Shown: positions 44,462-54,177, counted from the first letter of the stretch. The stretch is DNA of 64,000 bases from Saprospiraceae bacterium (GCA_016710585.1 JADJVN010000003.1:186001-250000); one strand, 5' to 3'. Program-made: numbers and translations. The notes: generated by a model from the sequence alone, not told the origin.

Positions 44462-45049
44462 TTAGATATTTCTTGCTTGTTCGATTAATTCTTTTAATTT
44501 TTTGAGAGTTCTAGATAAATTGACACTTATAGCATTTTCAGATTGGTAATTCATTTCATTTTTTATTTCTGCAATTGATTTTCCATCTACATATCTTAAC
44601 ATAATCATTCTGCGGCTTTGCTCTGGCAACTCAACAATTTTTTTATTTAGCAGAGTTTGCTTTTCATCCAGTTCCGGCAATAATTCCATATCATAAGCAT
44701 ATTTTAAGTTTTCATTCTCTGAAGCAAAGGAATCAAATGGTTCATGCTTGGAATTATAATTATAAGTTTTAATTAGAATGCGAAACCCAATCAAATATAA
44801 AAAACTTTTGATCGTGCAGCTCAGACTTTGTAGTTTGCCAGATTTGATTTGGTCATAAAAAGAAATCACTGCATCTTGCCATGCATCAACAATATCATCT
44901 TCTCTACTTGAACTAAATCTATATTTGGCTGCTTTTATAAAATCATTTCGATACAGACTATACAGCTGATCAAATGCTTCCATATTGCCATTTTTTAAGG
45001 CCTGGAAGAGCTTTTGGTCTTCGGAATGGATATTTGTCTCTTGGTTCAA
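44462..45049 (-). CDS. ECF-family sigma factor
   Basis: This 195-aa protein has sigma-70 region 2 (AFDQLYSLYRNDFIKAAKYR, then EDDIVDAWQDAVISFYDQ) and region 4 (LPEQSRRMIMLRYVDGKS, then AEIKNEMNYQSENAISVNLS) with no region 3, as in ECF sigmas. The start is a TTG (MNQETNIHSEDQ) and could lie a little upstream. It is the first gene of a sigma/anti-sigma-like/TPR-CHAT operon and would direct RNA polymerase to a small regulon, possibly including itself. Confidence 0.88.
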   Translation of the reverse strand: MNQETNIHSEDQKLFQALKNGNMEAFDQLYSLYRNDFIKAAKYRFSSSREDDIVDAWQDAVISFYDQIKSGKLQSLSCTIKSFLYLIGFRILIKTYNYNSKHEPFDSFASENENLKYAYDMELLPELDEKQTLLNKKIVELPEQSRRMIMLRYVDGKSIAEIKNEMNYQSENAISVNLSRTLKKLKELIEQARNI

Positions 45050-45281
45050 TTGGAGGAAGTATAACCCTACAAAGAAACAATATTATACAATTATTCCAAA
45101 ATATATTTATTGGATATTTTACTTGCATAAACGCTTAATATTAAAGTTATATACATTAAGCTTGTAAAATCTTAGCAAGTTAGTTGCGAATTATTTTTTT
45201 AAATAGAATTTCTAGAAAATAAAAAAACTTGAGCTGCTATATAATAATAGAAATATATTTAGTTTGAATTCCTTCTCTTCT

Positions 45282-45623
45282 TCAATTCTTCCACACCGTA
45301 CCAACAAATTTCGCATTGGATTTAAAATCTACTCCATTAATTTTACTGTTACCAGCAAATCCACCTAAACATCCAAGGTCTTTGCAGCTAATATCATACA
45401 CACAAGAAGCACCGTCTGCTACGCAATCCACTGTATAAAAAACATATACTGTTTTACTTTGAAAACTATATTCATCTATTTTAGAGCTGGGGCAAAATGA
45501 CGCTTTATTAGTATCAATTAGCGCTTGAATACAATCAGGAATAGTGGAACAATTATTTTGATTTTTGTCACAAGCCACCAAAGCTATTCCTAGCAATAAA
45601 AATATTGCAAAAACAATTCTCAT
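45282..45623 (-). CDS. Small lipoprotein, probably DUF6970 family
   Basis: This 113-aa protein has a lipobox (LLGIALVACDKN). The mature part has the features I associate with DUF6970: CIQALID near the start, SFQSKTVYVFYTVDC, CKDLGCLGGFAGN and a final FVGTVWKN, with six Cys suited to disulphides. The assignment is from memory of the family pattern. It is preceded by the 39-aa basic gene and has no clear operon partner. Confidence 0.65.
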   Translation of the reverse strand: MRIVFAIFLLLGIALVACDKNQNNCSTIPDCIQALIDTNKASFCPSSKIDEYSFQSKTVYVFYTVDCVADGASCVYDISCKDLGCLGGFAGNSKINGVDFKSNAKFVGTVWKN

Positions 45624-45704
45624 AATAGCTGTTTTTTATAAAATTAAAACATACCACAAACCCTAAATTCAATGGTATGATATTATGCTTTGTCTTTGGA
45701 AATA

Positions 45705-45824
45705 CTATGCATCATTTCTTTTTTTTGCATCGCGCTTCATTGACTTGGCAGCTCTTTTTTCTTTTAAACTTAATGCAGGAGCTTTTTTAACTGCTTTTTC
45801 TTTTAAAGTTTTTTCTTTTGACAT
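45705..45824 (-). CDS. Tiny basic protein (39 aa)
   Basis: Starting at ATG 45824, the minus strand encodes MSKEKTLKEKAVKKAPALSL and then KEKRAAKSMKRDAKKRNDA before a TAG. It is very Lys/Arg/Ala-rich with one Pro, like short basic proteins found in Bacteroidota next to tRNA or ribosomal loci. An 8-A run near its end makes the last residues sensitive to sequencing error. The opposite-strand ORF here is taken as its shadow. A nucleic-acid-binding role is a guess. Confidence 0.5.
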   Translation of the reverse strand: MSKEKTLKEKAVKKAPALSLKEKRAAKSMKRDAKKRNDA

Positions 45825-46016
45825 CTCAATTCAATTTACGATTACACAAAAAATTTTTTACAAATTCAAAGATAGCTAATAGTTCTATTAAAAACGCTTT
45901 CTTAAGCTTTTATATTATTACATTTTAAATCAAAAAAATTTATTTATTTATGTGGGCAATGAATTTAGGCTAAGTAATGGCAAAAAAAAATCCCCACATT
46001 TCTATGAGGACTTATC

Positions 46017-46093
46017 TGGCGGAGCGGACGGGACTCGAACCCGCGACCCCGTGCGTGACAGGCACGTATTCTAACCAGCTGAACTACCGCTCC
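46017..46093 (-). tRNA. tRNA-Asp (GTC)
   Basis: The minus strand reads GGAGCGGTAGTTCAGCTGGT at its 5' end. The anticodon loop is CTGTCAC (anticodon GTC) and the T-loop is GGTTCGAGTCC, ending CCGCTCCG plus an encoded CCA (46019-46017). The acceptor stem GGAGCGG/CCGCTCC pairs fully and the discriminator is G. It has no tRNA neighbours in the window. Confidence 0.96.
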
Positions 46094-46269
46094 ATCACTC
46101 CTTTTTACAAAGGGGAGCGCAAAATTAATGATTATCTGAAATTATTCTAATATTTTCTTCCAAAAAATAAAAATCATTAAAAAAAAAATAAAATTGGGTT
46201 TTTCAAGTAATTTGGTGTTTATTTGTAACCCATTTTCAAACAGGCAAATTGCCATAAAATGCTGATATT

Positions 46270-47238
46270 ATGATATTTATGGAGTTTGAGAAGCCACTTG
46301 AGTCACTTTATGACCAACTCGACAAGATCAAAAAGATTGCCGAAGATGGGTCATTGGATATGTCCAGTCAAATTAAGGAGCTTGAGTTAAGGATCAACAA
46401 TAAACAAAAAGAGATTTATGAAAACTTGACAGGATGGCAAAGAGTCCAATTGTCCAGACATCCTGACCGTCCCTATACACAGTATTATATTACTCAGATT
46501 TGTTCAAAATTTATTGAATTACACGGTGATCGCTATGTTAAAGATGATAAGGCTATCGTAGGAGGTATAGCAGAAATCGAGGGTCAGTCTGTAGTGATTC
46601 TTGGTCATCAGAAAGGAACGACAACCAAATTGCGTCAATATCGCAATTTTGGAATGGCCAATCCTGATGGCTATCGCAAAGCCTTGCGTTTGATGAAGTT
46701 AGCTGAAAAATTTGGTCTGCCAGTTATCACATTAATTGATACCCCAGGGGCCTATCCTGGAATCGAAGCTGAGGAGAGAGGGCAAGCAGAGGCTATTGCT
46801 CGTAATTTATTTGAGATGGCTCAGCTTAAAGTACCTATCATCTGCTATATCATCGGGGAGGGAGCTTCTGGTGGAGCACTTGGCATTGGTGTAGGCGACA
46901 GAGTATTTATGTTAGAAAATACATGGTATTCTGTGATATCCCCAGAGTCCTGTTCTTCAATATTGTGGAGAAGTTGGGATTTTAAAGAGAAAGCAGCAGA
47001 AGCTTTGAAATTGACAGCAACAGATATGAAAGGTTTTGGCATTGTTGATGGTATTGTTAAAGAACCCATTGGAGGCGCTCATAATAATCCTGAGGCCATG
47101 GCACAAAGTTTGAAAAAACATATATTGGAAAATTTGGCAGAAATTTCAAAATTATCTCCAGACGAAAGAATAAATTTACGAATAGAAAAATATGATCAAA
47201 TGGGTCGGTTTAAAGAAACTGAAATGCCCACTAATTAA
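46270..47238 (+). CDS. accA: Acetyl-CoA carboxylase carboxyltransferase alpha subunit
   Basis: This 322-aa protein matches AccA throughout: FEKPLESLYDQLDKI at the N-terminus, TGWQRVQLSRHPDRPYTQYY, FIELHGDRYVKDD, GMANPDGYRKALRLMKLAEK, PVITLIDTPGAYPGIEAEER and GEGASGGALGIGVGD. With AccD it transfers CO2 from biotin to acetyl-CoA in fatty-acid synthesis. Two Met codons (46270, 46279) are possible starts; the second gives MEFEKP, closer to usual AccA N-termini. dapA follows after 6 bases. Confidence 0.96.
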   Translation: MIFMEFEKPLESLYDQLDKIKKIAEDGSLDMSSQIKELELRINNKQKEIYENLTGWQRVQLSRHPDRPYTQYYITQICSKFIELHGDRYVKDDKAIVGGIAEIEGQSVVILGHQKGTTTKLRQYRNFGMANPDGYRKALRLMKLAEKFGLPVITLIDTPGAYPGIEAEERGQAEAIARNLFEMAQLKVPIICYIIGEGASGGALGIGVGDRVFMLENTWYSVISPESCSSILWRSWDFKEKAAEALKLTATDMKGFGIVDGIVKEPIGGAHNNPEAMAQSLKKHILENLAEISKLSPDERINLRIEKYDQMGRFKETEMPTN

Positions 47239-47244
47239 ATTAAT

Positions 47245-48138
47245 ATGCTGAATTATAATTTTTTAAAAGGAACTGGTGTAGCTCTTATAACGCCGTTCAA
47301 TCAAGATAAATCTGTAGACTTCAAAGGACTTGAAAAATTAATCAACCATTGTATCGAAGGTGGTGTGAATTACCTTGTTACCATGGGGACAACTGGGGAG
47401 TCTGTAACTTTGACTAAAAAAGAAAAACAAGAAGTTATACAGTTTACTATAAAAATATGTAATGCAAGAGTACCAGTTATTATTGGAATTGGAGGAAATA
47501 ATACTCAAGAGTTGATAGAGGAAATAGAATCACAAGATTTTACTGGAATTTCAGCAATTCTATCTTCTTCTCCAGCATATAATAAACCCTCGCAAGAAGG
47601 AATTTTTCAACATTATATGGCCTTAGAAAAAGTAAGCCCACTACCTATCATCATATATAATGTTCCAGGAAGAACGGCGTCTAATATCACTGCTGAAACC
47701 ACATTGAGATTGGCTTGGGCATCAACTAAATTTGCAGCTGTCAAAGAAGCATCTGGCGATCTAAGTCAAGCCACAAAAATCCTCAAGGATAGGCCAGATC
47801 ATTTTATTGTATTAAGTGGGGATGATCCTCTTGCATTGGCTTTGATGGGAATCGATGGCGATGGAGTAATCTCTGTTATTGCAAATATATATCCTCGAGA
47901 ATTCTCACAAATCATTTCTTATGCGCTTCAAGGGGATTGGGAAAAAGCACAATACCTCAATCTAGCATTGTTTGACATGCATAAATGGCTATACATTGAA
48001 GGAAATCCTGTGGGTGTCAAATCTGCAGCACAAGCATTAGGAATTTGTCAGAAATATGTGCGTTTACCTCTTGTTGAATTAAGTGAAGTCAATAATCAGA
48101 AAATGATTGAAGAGATGAAGAAGTTGAGAGAGCTTTAA
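47245..48138 (+). CDS. dapA: 4-hydroxy-tetrahydrodipicolinate synthase
   Basis: This 297-aa TIM-barrel lyase condenses pyruvate with aspartate semialdehyde in lysine/diaminopimelate synthesis. Family residues are visible: GTTGES (pyruvate-binding loop), Tyr138 in YNVPGRT and Schiff-base Lys167 in AAVKEASGD, plus GDDPLAL. Length is typical. It is 6 bases after accA, so the two are probably co-transcribed. Confidence 0.96.
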   Translation: MLNYNFLKGTGVALITPFNQDKSVDFKGLEKLINHCIEGGVNYLVTMGTTGESVTLTKKEKQEVIQFTIKICNARVPVIIGIGGNNTQELIEEIESQDFTGISAILSSSPAYNKPSQEGIFQHYMALEKVSPLPIIIYNVPGRTASNITAETTLRLAWASTKFAAVKEASGDLSQATKILKDRPDHFIVLSGDDPLALALMGIDGDGVISVIANIYPREFSQIISYALQGDWEKAQYLNLALFDMHKWLYIEGNPVGVKSAAQALGICQKYVRLPLVELSEVNNQKMIEEMKKLREL

Positions 48139-48618
48139 GAGAAATTTGCAAATCATCTCAGCTGCAAACCATAAAATTCATTCAATGCGATTTTATAATT
48201 GAAATTTTCAATCAAAGATATAGATTTTTTAAGGCTAATCAAATTAAATTTTTTGATAAAAAATTGAATTTGAGATCGTTTTTATTCTCTGTCAAAAGTA
48301 CTACGCAATTCAATAAAAAACGCTGCTTTTTCTTATAAAACAATTACATCAATTTGAGTATAAACAACTGATAATCAATTATAAAAAATATCATATATTT
48401 ATTTTTTTAATATATTAAAAATCTGTTCAAACGTTAAATTTTTAATAAAAAGAAAAAACTTCTTTTCCATATCAATAAATACATTTAATCTTGTGCTGTC
48501 AAATTCAAACAAAGCGATGACTTTTCTATAACACATCGTCTAAGAATTGAAACAAAAGTCAACTATCTTAAGAATAAATTTTTCCAAACAAAATTTATTA
48601 CCTAATTTATTATTTTTT
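48139..48618. other. Intergenic region upstream of giant HYR protein
   Basis: About 480 AT-rich bases follow dapA. A partial -7-like element TAATCTTG (one mismatch to TAnnTTTG) lies about 120 bases before the ATG at 48619, which would leave a long leader. No ORF, hairpin terminator or repeat is clear. Confidence 0.4.
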
Positions 48619-51600
48619 ATGAAAAAAATGTTTCATTTCGAAACCCCAAAACTTTTATTAGTATTTGCATGTGTTTTCTTTGCTTTGAATACTAATGCTC
48701 AGTTTTCAAAAAAATTGACTTCAAAAATCACAAAATCGACGATCGGGAATTTCAAGTCTTCTTGTAATCAACCCCCAATCATCACTTGCCCATTCAATTT
48801 TAGTTCTTGTCCAGGAGTGAATACTTCTCCTTCAAATACAGGAACAGCCACAGCAGTGCCTGGAGGCGTTGGTTGCGGACAGCCAATCGTATCTTATAGC
48901 GATGTAGTGATATCTATTGGCCCATGCAATGGCGCTATTGAGATAGCAAGAACATGGATTGCTCGAGATCCTCAAAATCCAAATTTGAGTTCTAGCTGTG
49001 TTCAAAATATAAGACTACGCGATATTACAGCTCCAGTCATCACAAACTGTCCTCCAAATATCACTGTTGCTGCCAATTCCAATTGTGCTGCAAATGTGAG
49101 TTGGAATCCTCCAACAGTTACAGATAACTGTGGTAAATTATTTCTCACTGTGTCTCATATTTCTGGTGACAGATTCCCAATTGGTGTAACGACAGTAACT
49201 TATACTGCAGAAGATCTATGCCTGAATTCTTCAACTTGTACATTTACAATTACAGTTACTGGACAATGTTGTACAGTTCCTCCTATCCTCACTTGTCCTA
49301 CAGATTATAATGGCTGTCCTCAAGACACGATTTTACCAAAGAAAACTGGAACTGCTACTGCAATAGCGGGTTCTCCTTCTTGTGGAACACCAATCATTAT
49401 TTATAGAGATTCTGTTCTTTCTACAGGCCCTTGTGCAGGAGCAATAAGTTTATATAGAATTTGGACAGCTAGAGATCCAAACGACTCAACACTTAGGGCT
49501 ACTTGTAAACAGAAAATTACATTAGTAGATAATACAGATCCAACAATAACCAATTGCCCAGCAAATATTACTGTAGCACCAGGAGCAAACTGTCAAGCTC
49601 AAGTGAGTTGGAATCCTCCAACGATTAATGATAATTGTAAAGCGACACTTAGCTCAAGCCATAGCTCTGGAAGTTTATTTAATGAAGGAGTCACTACAGT
49701 TACTTTGACAGCAACTGACCTATGTGGTAGAACGGCTAGTTGTAGTTTTACAATTACAGTAACTGCTTGTTGTCAGACTAATCCAATCATCACTTGCCCA
49801 GCAAACTACACTGCTTGTCCTGGTACTTCAACTCAACCATCAGTAACAGGAATGGCAACTGCTGTGTCTGGCCATCCCAATTGTTCTGCTCCATTGATCA
49901 CTTATACTGATAATATTACTTCTACTGGACCTTGTTCCGGTGCGACTAGAATAGAAAGAACTTGGAAGGCAACAAATCCTAACTACAGCAATCTATCTGC
50001 TACTTGTGTTCAAATCATAGAACTAAAGGATGTCACTGCTCCTAGTATCACAAATATGCCTGTAAATGTAACCGTTGCACCAGGATCAAACTGTCAAGCT
50101 CAAGTTAGCTGGAATCCTCCAACGATTACTGACAATTGTGGAAGTACATCTTTATCTTCTTCTCACACTTCAGGCAGTTACTTTAATGAAGGAACAACTA
50201 CAGTAACATTAACTGCAACTGATAATTGTGGCAATTCAACACAGTTAAGTTTTACTATCACAGTATCTGCATGCTGTAATGTAAATCCAGTGATCACTTG
50301 TCCTGCAAATTATCAAGCATGTCCTAATAGCTCTATACAACCTTTAGCTACTGGTACAGCAACAGCTGTCGCTGGAAGTCCAAATTGTGGAATTCCAGTT
50401 GTCACATACACAGATAATATTATTTCTACAGGACCATGTGCAGGAGCAACAAGAATCGAAAGAACTTGGAAAGCAACAGATCCTAATAAAACCAACTTAT
50501 TCTCAACTTGTGTGCAAATCATAGAATTGAAAGATGTCATGCCGCCTACAATCTCCAATATTCCTGCAAACATTACAGTTGCACCTGGAACAAATTGTCA
50601 GACTGCTGTGACATGGAATGCGCCTTCTGCAAATGACAATTGCACTATGTCAAGTTTAAGTTCAACTCATGCCTCTGGAAGTCTTTTTAATGAAGGCACT
50701 ACAACTGTAACTTATACCGCAACAGATGCTTGTGGAAATTCAATTCAAGCAAACTTTACAGTTACTGTAACAGCTTGTTGTAATTCAAACCCAATCATTA
50801 CTTGTCCATCTAATTATAATGCGTGTCCTTCTAGTTCTACACAGCCTTCACATACAGGCACAGCAACAGCAATTGCTGGTGGAATCAATTGTGGTATTCC
50901 AGTAGTGACTTATACAGATAGAATTTTAAGTACTGGCCCATGCACTGGAGCAATTAAAATCGAAAGAACTTGGAAAGCAACAGATCCAAATAAAACTAAC
51001 TTGTTTTCAACATGTGTGCAAATAATAGAATTGATTGACAATAATGCGCCGACATTATCCAATATGCCACCAAACTTGACTGTGAATCCTACAACTTCAA
51101 ATTGTCAAGCTATCGTTTCATGGAATCCTCCAATAGCTAATGACAACTGTCAAGTAATTAACTTTAGTTCTACTCATAGTTCTGGAAGTTTATTCAATGT
51201 TGGTATAACTACAGTAACATATACTGTTCAGGATATATGTGGTAATTCAACACAATTATCCTTTACTATAACAGTTCTTAATAATTGTTGTACAAACCCA
51301 CCAATTATTAACTGTCCATCAAACTACCTTGGTTGCCCTACTCAAGCTTACGGACCTGGAAATACTGGTCAAGCTACAGCAAGCTCTAGCAATCCTTTGT
51401 GTGGAACTCCAATCATTACATATAGACATTCCATTTTGACAACTGGACCATGTTCATTAGCGAAAAAATTGATTCGTATATGGAAAGCAACAGATCCAAA
51501 TAATGCCTCTCTATTTTCGACATGTCATCAGACAATAGAATTAATAGACAATACACCTCCTGTATTTACGTCTTGTCCTCAGAACTTGACTGTAAACTTA

Positions 51601-53259
51601 AATGGTGATTGTCAGAAAGCAATAAGTTGGTTAGTTCCAACAGCAACAGACAACTGCGGCACACCTACCATTATTGGTAGTGCAAATCCTGGTCAAGTTT
51701 TTGGCCCTGGCGTGTATACCATTACTTATGTAGCACAAGACATATGTGGCAATTCTGTAAGTCATTCTTTTACGCTTACTGTAATAGGTGGAGGTTTGAA
51801 GATCAATTGTCCAGCAGATATTTTAGTTCCAAGGACGAATCCAAATTTAAATGGAGCAGTAGTGACTTGGAATCAACCAACAGTAACAAGCTGTGGTCCT
51901 TGTAGAGATTCTATTCCAGGATTTATGTATATCGGTACTTTCAATGGTCATAAATATTTCTGTTCGATAGCGCCTGGAACTTGGCCGAATGCGAAAGCAC
52001 ATTGTGAAAGTGTAGGAGGATACTTATGCTCAATGAACTCTATTTCCGAGAATAATTTTGTGGCTTCAAAATTAATGGGTCAAACAGCATATATTGGATT
52101 ACACGATTCAAGAATTGAAGGTCAATTTGAATGGTTGGACAATAGTCCTTTGACATTTACAAGCTGGTATCCTGGTCAACCTAATAATGCAAATGGTGAT
52201 CAAGACTATGTTGAATTACTTCCTGATGGAACATGGAATGATCAATATTCTACTTGTTTAAGAGAGTATATCTGTGAGGTTCCTTGTTATGAATTAACTC
52301 AAATCGGAGGTCCAGTTAGTGGTAGTCTTTTCCCTTGTGGTACAACAACTGTCACTTATCTTGCTAAACAAGGCTCTGTAACAGATACATGTAGATTTAA
52401 TGTAACCGTTAGCTGCAATACGACTAATCCTCCTACGACTTACTGTGAATCAAAAGGTTTGACAAGTCAATATATGTGGATTCAATGCGTTCAATTGGGC
52501 ACAATGAATAATTGCTCAGGAAATAATGGTGGATATGCCAATTTCTCCAATGTATGTGCTTCAGTTCAATATGGTAATACTTATCCTCTTTGTTTGACTC
52601 CTGGATTTGCGGGATCTGCTTACAATGTTTATTGGAGAGTTTGGATTGATTTAAATGCTGATGGTGATTTTGAAGATGCCAATGAATTTATTGCTCAAGG
52701 CAATGGTGCTAGTAAGGTGTGCGGCAATATTACAATTCCTGGGTCTTGCGTATGTCCTTCAAAGTATTCTAGAATGAGGGTATCAATGGCTTATGGTGGC
52801 TACCCAGCAAATTCTTGTTGTGTATTTTCATATGGAGAGGTTGAAGACTATTGTATCGCATTGGTAGGATCACTTCAAGGTGATGGTACTACAAGAATGA
52901 GTTCTACGCTTGATGTAACTAAATTGACATGTGCTGAAGATTGTAATTTAAAATCGAATTCCATCCCATTGCCAAAATTAAATGGTATAGGTTATGGTAG
53001 TCTAGATTTTGAATCCAATGAACTTCAAGTGAGTTTATATCCAAATCCAGTAAGTGAAACATTTGTTTTAGAAGGAAATACTGATATTACAGAAGTCGAA
53101 ATATTTGATATTTATGGTAAGTTAATTCAAAAGTTGACAAAAATTGATTCGAAATCAACTTCTGTCGATGTTTCAAATCTCCCTAATGGGCAGTATATAG
53201 CAAGAACGAAATCAATAGATGGCATGTCTGCAACGAATAAGTTCAATGTACAACACTAA
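48619..53259 (+). CDS. Giant HYR-repeat surface protein with C-type lectin, GEVED and T9SS domains
   Basis: The start at 48619 (MKKMFHFETPKLLLVFACVF) gives a signal peptide; the earlier start at 48547 adds 24 unlikely residues. The 1546-aa protein has six repeats of about 165 aa, each a Cys-paired ITCPANYxxCP module plus an HYR module (APxITNxPxNxTVAPGxNCQ; VSWNPP; TVTxTATDxCGN). A seventh HYR-like module is split by a C-type lectin domain (FNGHKYFCSIAPGTWPNAKA; QPNNANGDQDYVEL; GTWND). A GEVED domain (WIDLNADGDFEDANEF; YGEVEDYC) follows, then a sorting domain (VSLYPNPVSETFVLEG). The gene is intact. Likely a surface adhesin, possibly Ca2+/glycan binding through the lectin. Confidence 0.9.
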   Translation: MKKMFHFETPKLLLVFACVFFALNTNAQFSKKLTSKITKSTIGNFKSSCNQPPIITCPFNFSSCPGVNTSPSNTGTATAVPGGVGCGQPIVSYSDVVISIGPCNGAIEIARTWIARDPQNPNLSSSCVQNIRLRDITAPVITNCPPNITVAANSNCAANVSWNPPTVTDNCGKLFLTVSHISGDRFPIGVTTVTYTAEDLCLNSSTCTFTITVTGQCCTVPPILTCPTDYNGCPQDTILPKKTGTATAIAGSPSCGTPIIIYRDSVLSTGPCAGAISLYRIWTARDPNDSTLRATCKQKITLVDNTDPTITNCPANITVAPGANCQAQVSWNPPTINDNCKATLSSSHSSGSLFNEGVTTVTLTATDLCGRTASCSFTITVTACCQTNPIITCPANYTACPGTSTQPSVTGMATAVSGHPNCSAPLITYTDNITSTGPCSGATRIERTWKATNPNYSNLSATCVQIIELKDVTAPSITNMPVNVTVAPGSNCQAQVSWNPPTITDNCGSTSLSSSHTSGSYFNEGTTTVTLTATDNCGNSTQLSFTITVSACCNVNPVITCPANYQACPNSSIQPLATGTATAVAGSPNCGIPVVTYTDNIISTGPCAGATRIERTWKATDPNKTNLFSTCVQIIELKDVMPPTISNIPANITVAPGTNCQTAVTWNAPSANDNCTMSSLSSTHASGSLFNEGTTTVTYTATDACGNSIQANFTVTVTACCNSNPIITCPSNYNACPSSSTQPSHTGTATAIAGGINCGIPVVTYTDRILSTGPCTGAIKIERTWKATDPNKTNLFSTCVQIIELIDNNAPTLSNMPPNLTVNPTTSNCQAIVSWNPPIANDNCQVINFSSTHSSGSLFNVGITTVTYTVQDICGNSTQLSFTITVLNNCCTNPPIINCPSNYLGCPTQAYGPGNTGQATASSSNPLCGTPIITYRHSILTTGPCSLAKKLIRIWKATDPNNASLFSTCHQTIELIDNTPPVFTSCPQNLTVNLNGDCQKAISWLVPTATDNCGTPTIIGSANPGQVFGPGVYTITYVAQDICGNSVSHSFTLTVIGGGLKINCPADILVPRTNPNLNGAVVTWNQPTVTSCGPCRDSIPGFMYIGTFNGHKYFCSIAPGTWPNAKAHCESVGGYLCSMNSISENNFVASKLMGQTAYIGLHDSRIEGQFEWLDNSPLTFTSWYPGQPNNANGDQDYVELLPDGTWNDQYSTCLREYICEVPCYELTQIGGPVSGSLFPCGTTTVTYLAKQGSVTDTCRFNVTVSCNTTNPPTTYCESKGLTSQYMWIQCVQLGTMNNCSGNNGGYANFSNVCASVQYGNTYPLCLTPGFAGSAYNVYWRVWIDLNADGDFEDANEFIAQGNGASKVCGNITIPGSCVCPSKYSRMRVSMAYGGYPANSCCVFSYGEVEDYCIALVGSLQGDGTTRMSSTLDVTKLTCAEDCNLKSNSIPLPKLNGIGYGSLDFESNELQVSLYPNPVSETFVLEGNTDITEVEIFDIYGKLIQKLTKIDSKSTSVDVSNLPNGQYIARTKSIDGMSATNKFNVQH

Positions 53260-53300
53260 TCGTGTGTACTAATTTTTTTAGATTAAAGGTTAATATAGAG

Positions 53301-53328
53301 ACCTGCTCATTTTGAGCAGGTTTTTTTT
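53301..53328 (+). terminator. Rho-independent terminator
   Basis: ACCTGCTCA-TTT-TGAGCAGGT forms a 9-bp perfect stem with a 3-base loop and runs into an 8-T tract. It lies 42 bases after the giant HYR gene's stop and ends that transcript. Confidence 0.92.
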
Positions 53329-53504
53329 ATGCATTTTCATCACTTTCAAAAGAGAAAGGATTTTAAAATCTTATCCAAGAAACAGCTAAAAAACCCAAAA
53401 AAACAATTAAAAAATCAAAAATCTTGTATTTAATTAGTTTATATATAATTAAAATCTATACATTGCCCATTATTTTACCTTCAAAACTTTTAAATTTTTT
53501 AAAA

Positions 53505-54038
53505 ATGAAAAAACTATTCACACTTTTAGTAATTTGCTTTATTGCAAACTTCTCACTTTCAGCACAGTACAAGTATTTTGTAGGCGGCCAATTAGGTTTT
53601 CGCAGCAATGACGCTCAGAGTTATTTTTCTGTTTTACCAAATGTTGGTTATATTTTGAACGACCACATGATTTTAGTTGGAGAAGTGGGTTTTTCTTCAA
53701 CAACAGATAAAAACACAGTAAAGGACATAAAATCAAATACTTTTGACTTGGGAGTAGCTTTACGTTACGGATGGAAAGCAGGTGATAATGCTTTTGTTTT
53801 CCTAGCTCCTGGGGTAAATATTAGCAATGGAAAAGTAGATGGTGTAAAAAGCTCTAAATATGGAGTTAATATCAGACCTGGAGTATCATACCAATTAGCA
53901 CCAAGATGGTCTATGACATCACATTTTGGTTCATTAGGATATAATTCTAGTAAACTAGGGGATGGTGATGCAGTGGGAACTTTTGGATTAAATTTAGATA
54001 TGAATACATTAGATTTTGGCTTGAACTTCCATTTTTAG
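53505..54038 (+). CDS. Small outer-membrane beta-barrel protein
   Basis: The start at 53505 gives a signal peptide (MKKLFTLLVICFIANFSLSA); the longer ORF adds a non-signal leader. The 177-aa protein has eight or so amphipathic strands (YKYFVGGQLGFRS; HMILVGEVGFSS; LGVALRYGWKAG; WSMTSHFGSLGYN) and ends DFGLNFHF, with a C-terminal Phe recognised by BAM. It fits the OmpA-like/porin-family beta-barrel group of Bacteroidota. It stands between two terminators and is probably monocistronic. Confidence 0.85.
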   Translation: MKKLFTLLVICFIANFSLSAQYKYFVGGQLGFRSNDAQSYFSVLPNVGYILNDHMILVGEVGFSSTTDKNTVKDIKSNTFDLGVALRYGWKAGDNAFVFLAPGVNISNGKVDGVKSSKYGVNIRPGVSYQLAPRWSMTSHFGSLGYNSSKLGDGDAVGTFGLNLDMNTLDFGLNFHF

Positions 54039-54070
54039 TCATTGATTTATTGTTATTATAAATTCATAAA

Positions 54071-54098
54071 CAGCCCTAAAATAGGGCTGTTTTTATTT
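54071..54098 (+). terminator. Rho-independent terminator
   Basis: CAGCCCTA-AAA-TAGGGCTG is an 8-bp perfect stem followed by TTTTTATTT. Extra A/T pairs extend the stem on both sides. It lies 32 bases after the barrel gene's stop. Confidence 0.92.
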
Positions 54099-54148
54099 GG
54101 TACATCCCCCTAAATTCTATTTGCAATAATGGTTTATTAGAAAAGCAG

Positions 54149-54156
54149 TATTTTTG
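54149..54156 (+). promoter_or_regulatory. Putative -7 promoter element of thiolase gene
   Basis: TATTTTTG matches the Bacteroidota -7 consensus TAnnTTTG exactly and lies 22 bases before the thiolase ATG. A TTTG at 54120-54123 could be the -33 box, though the 25-base spacing is somewhat long. Confidence 0.4.
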
Positions 54157-54177
54157 CTTATCAAAATTATAAAAATA

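Noticed and set aside
45685..45879. Plus-strand ORF of 64 codons
   Set aside because: It is antisense to the basic 39-aa ORF, is Phe-rich by composition and overlaps no recognisable domain.
48547..48618. Upstream start of the HYR giant protein
   Set aside because: Residues before Met 48619 do not form a signal peptide, while the peptide beginning at 48619 does.
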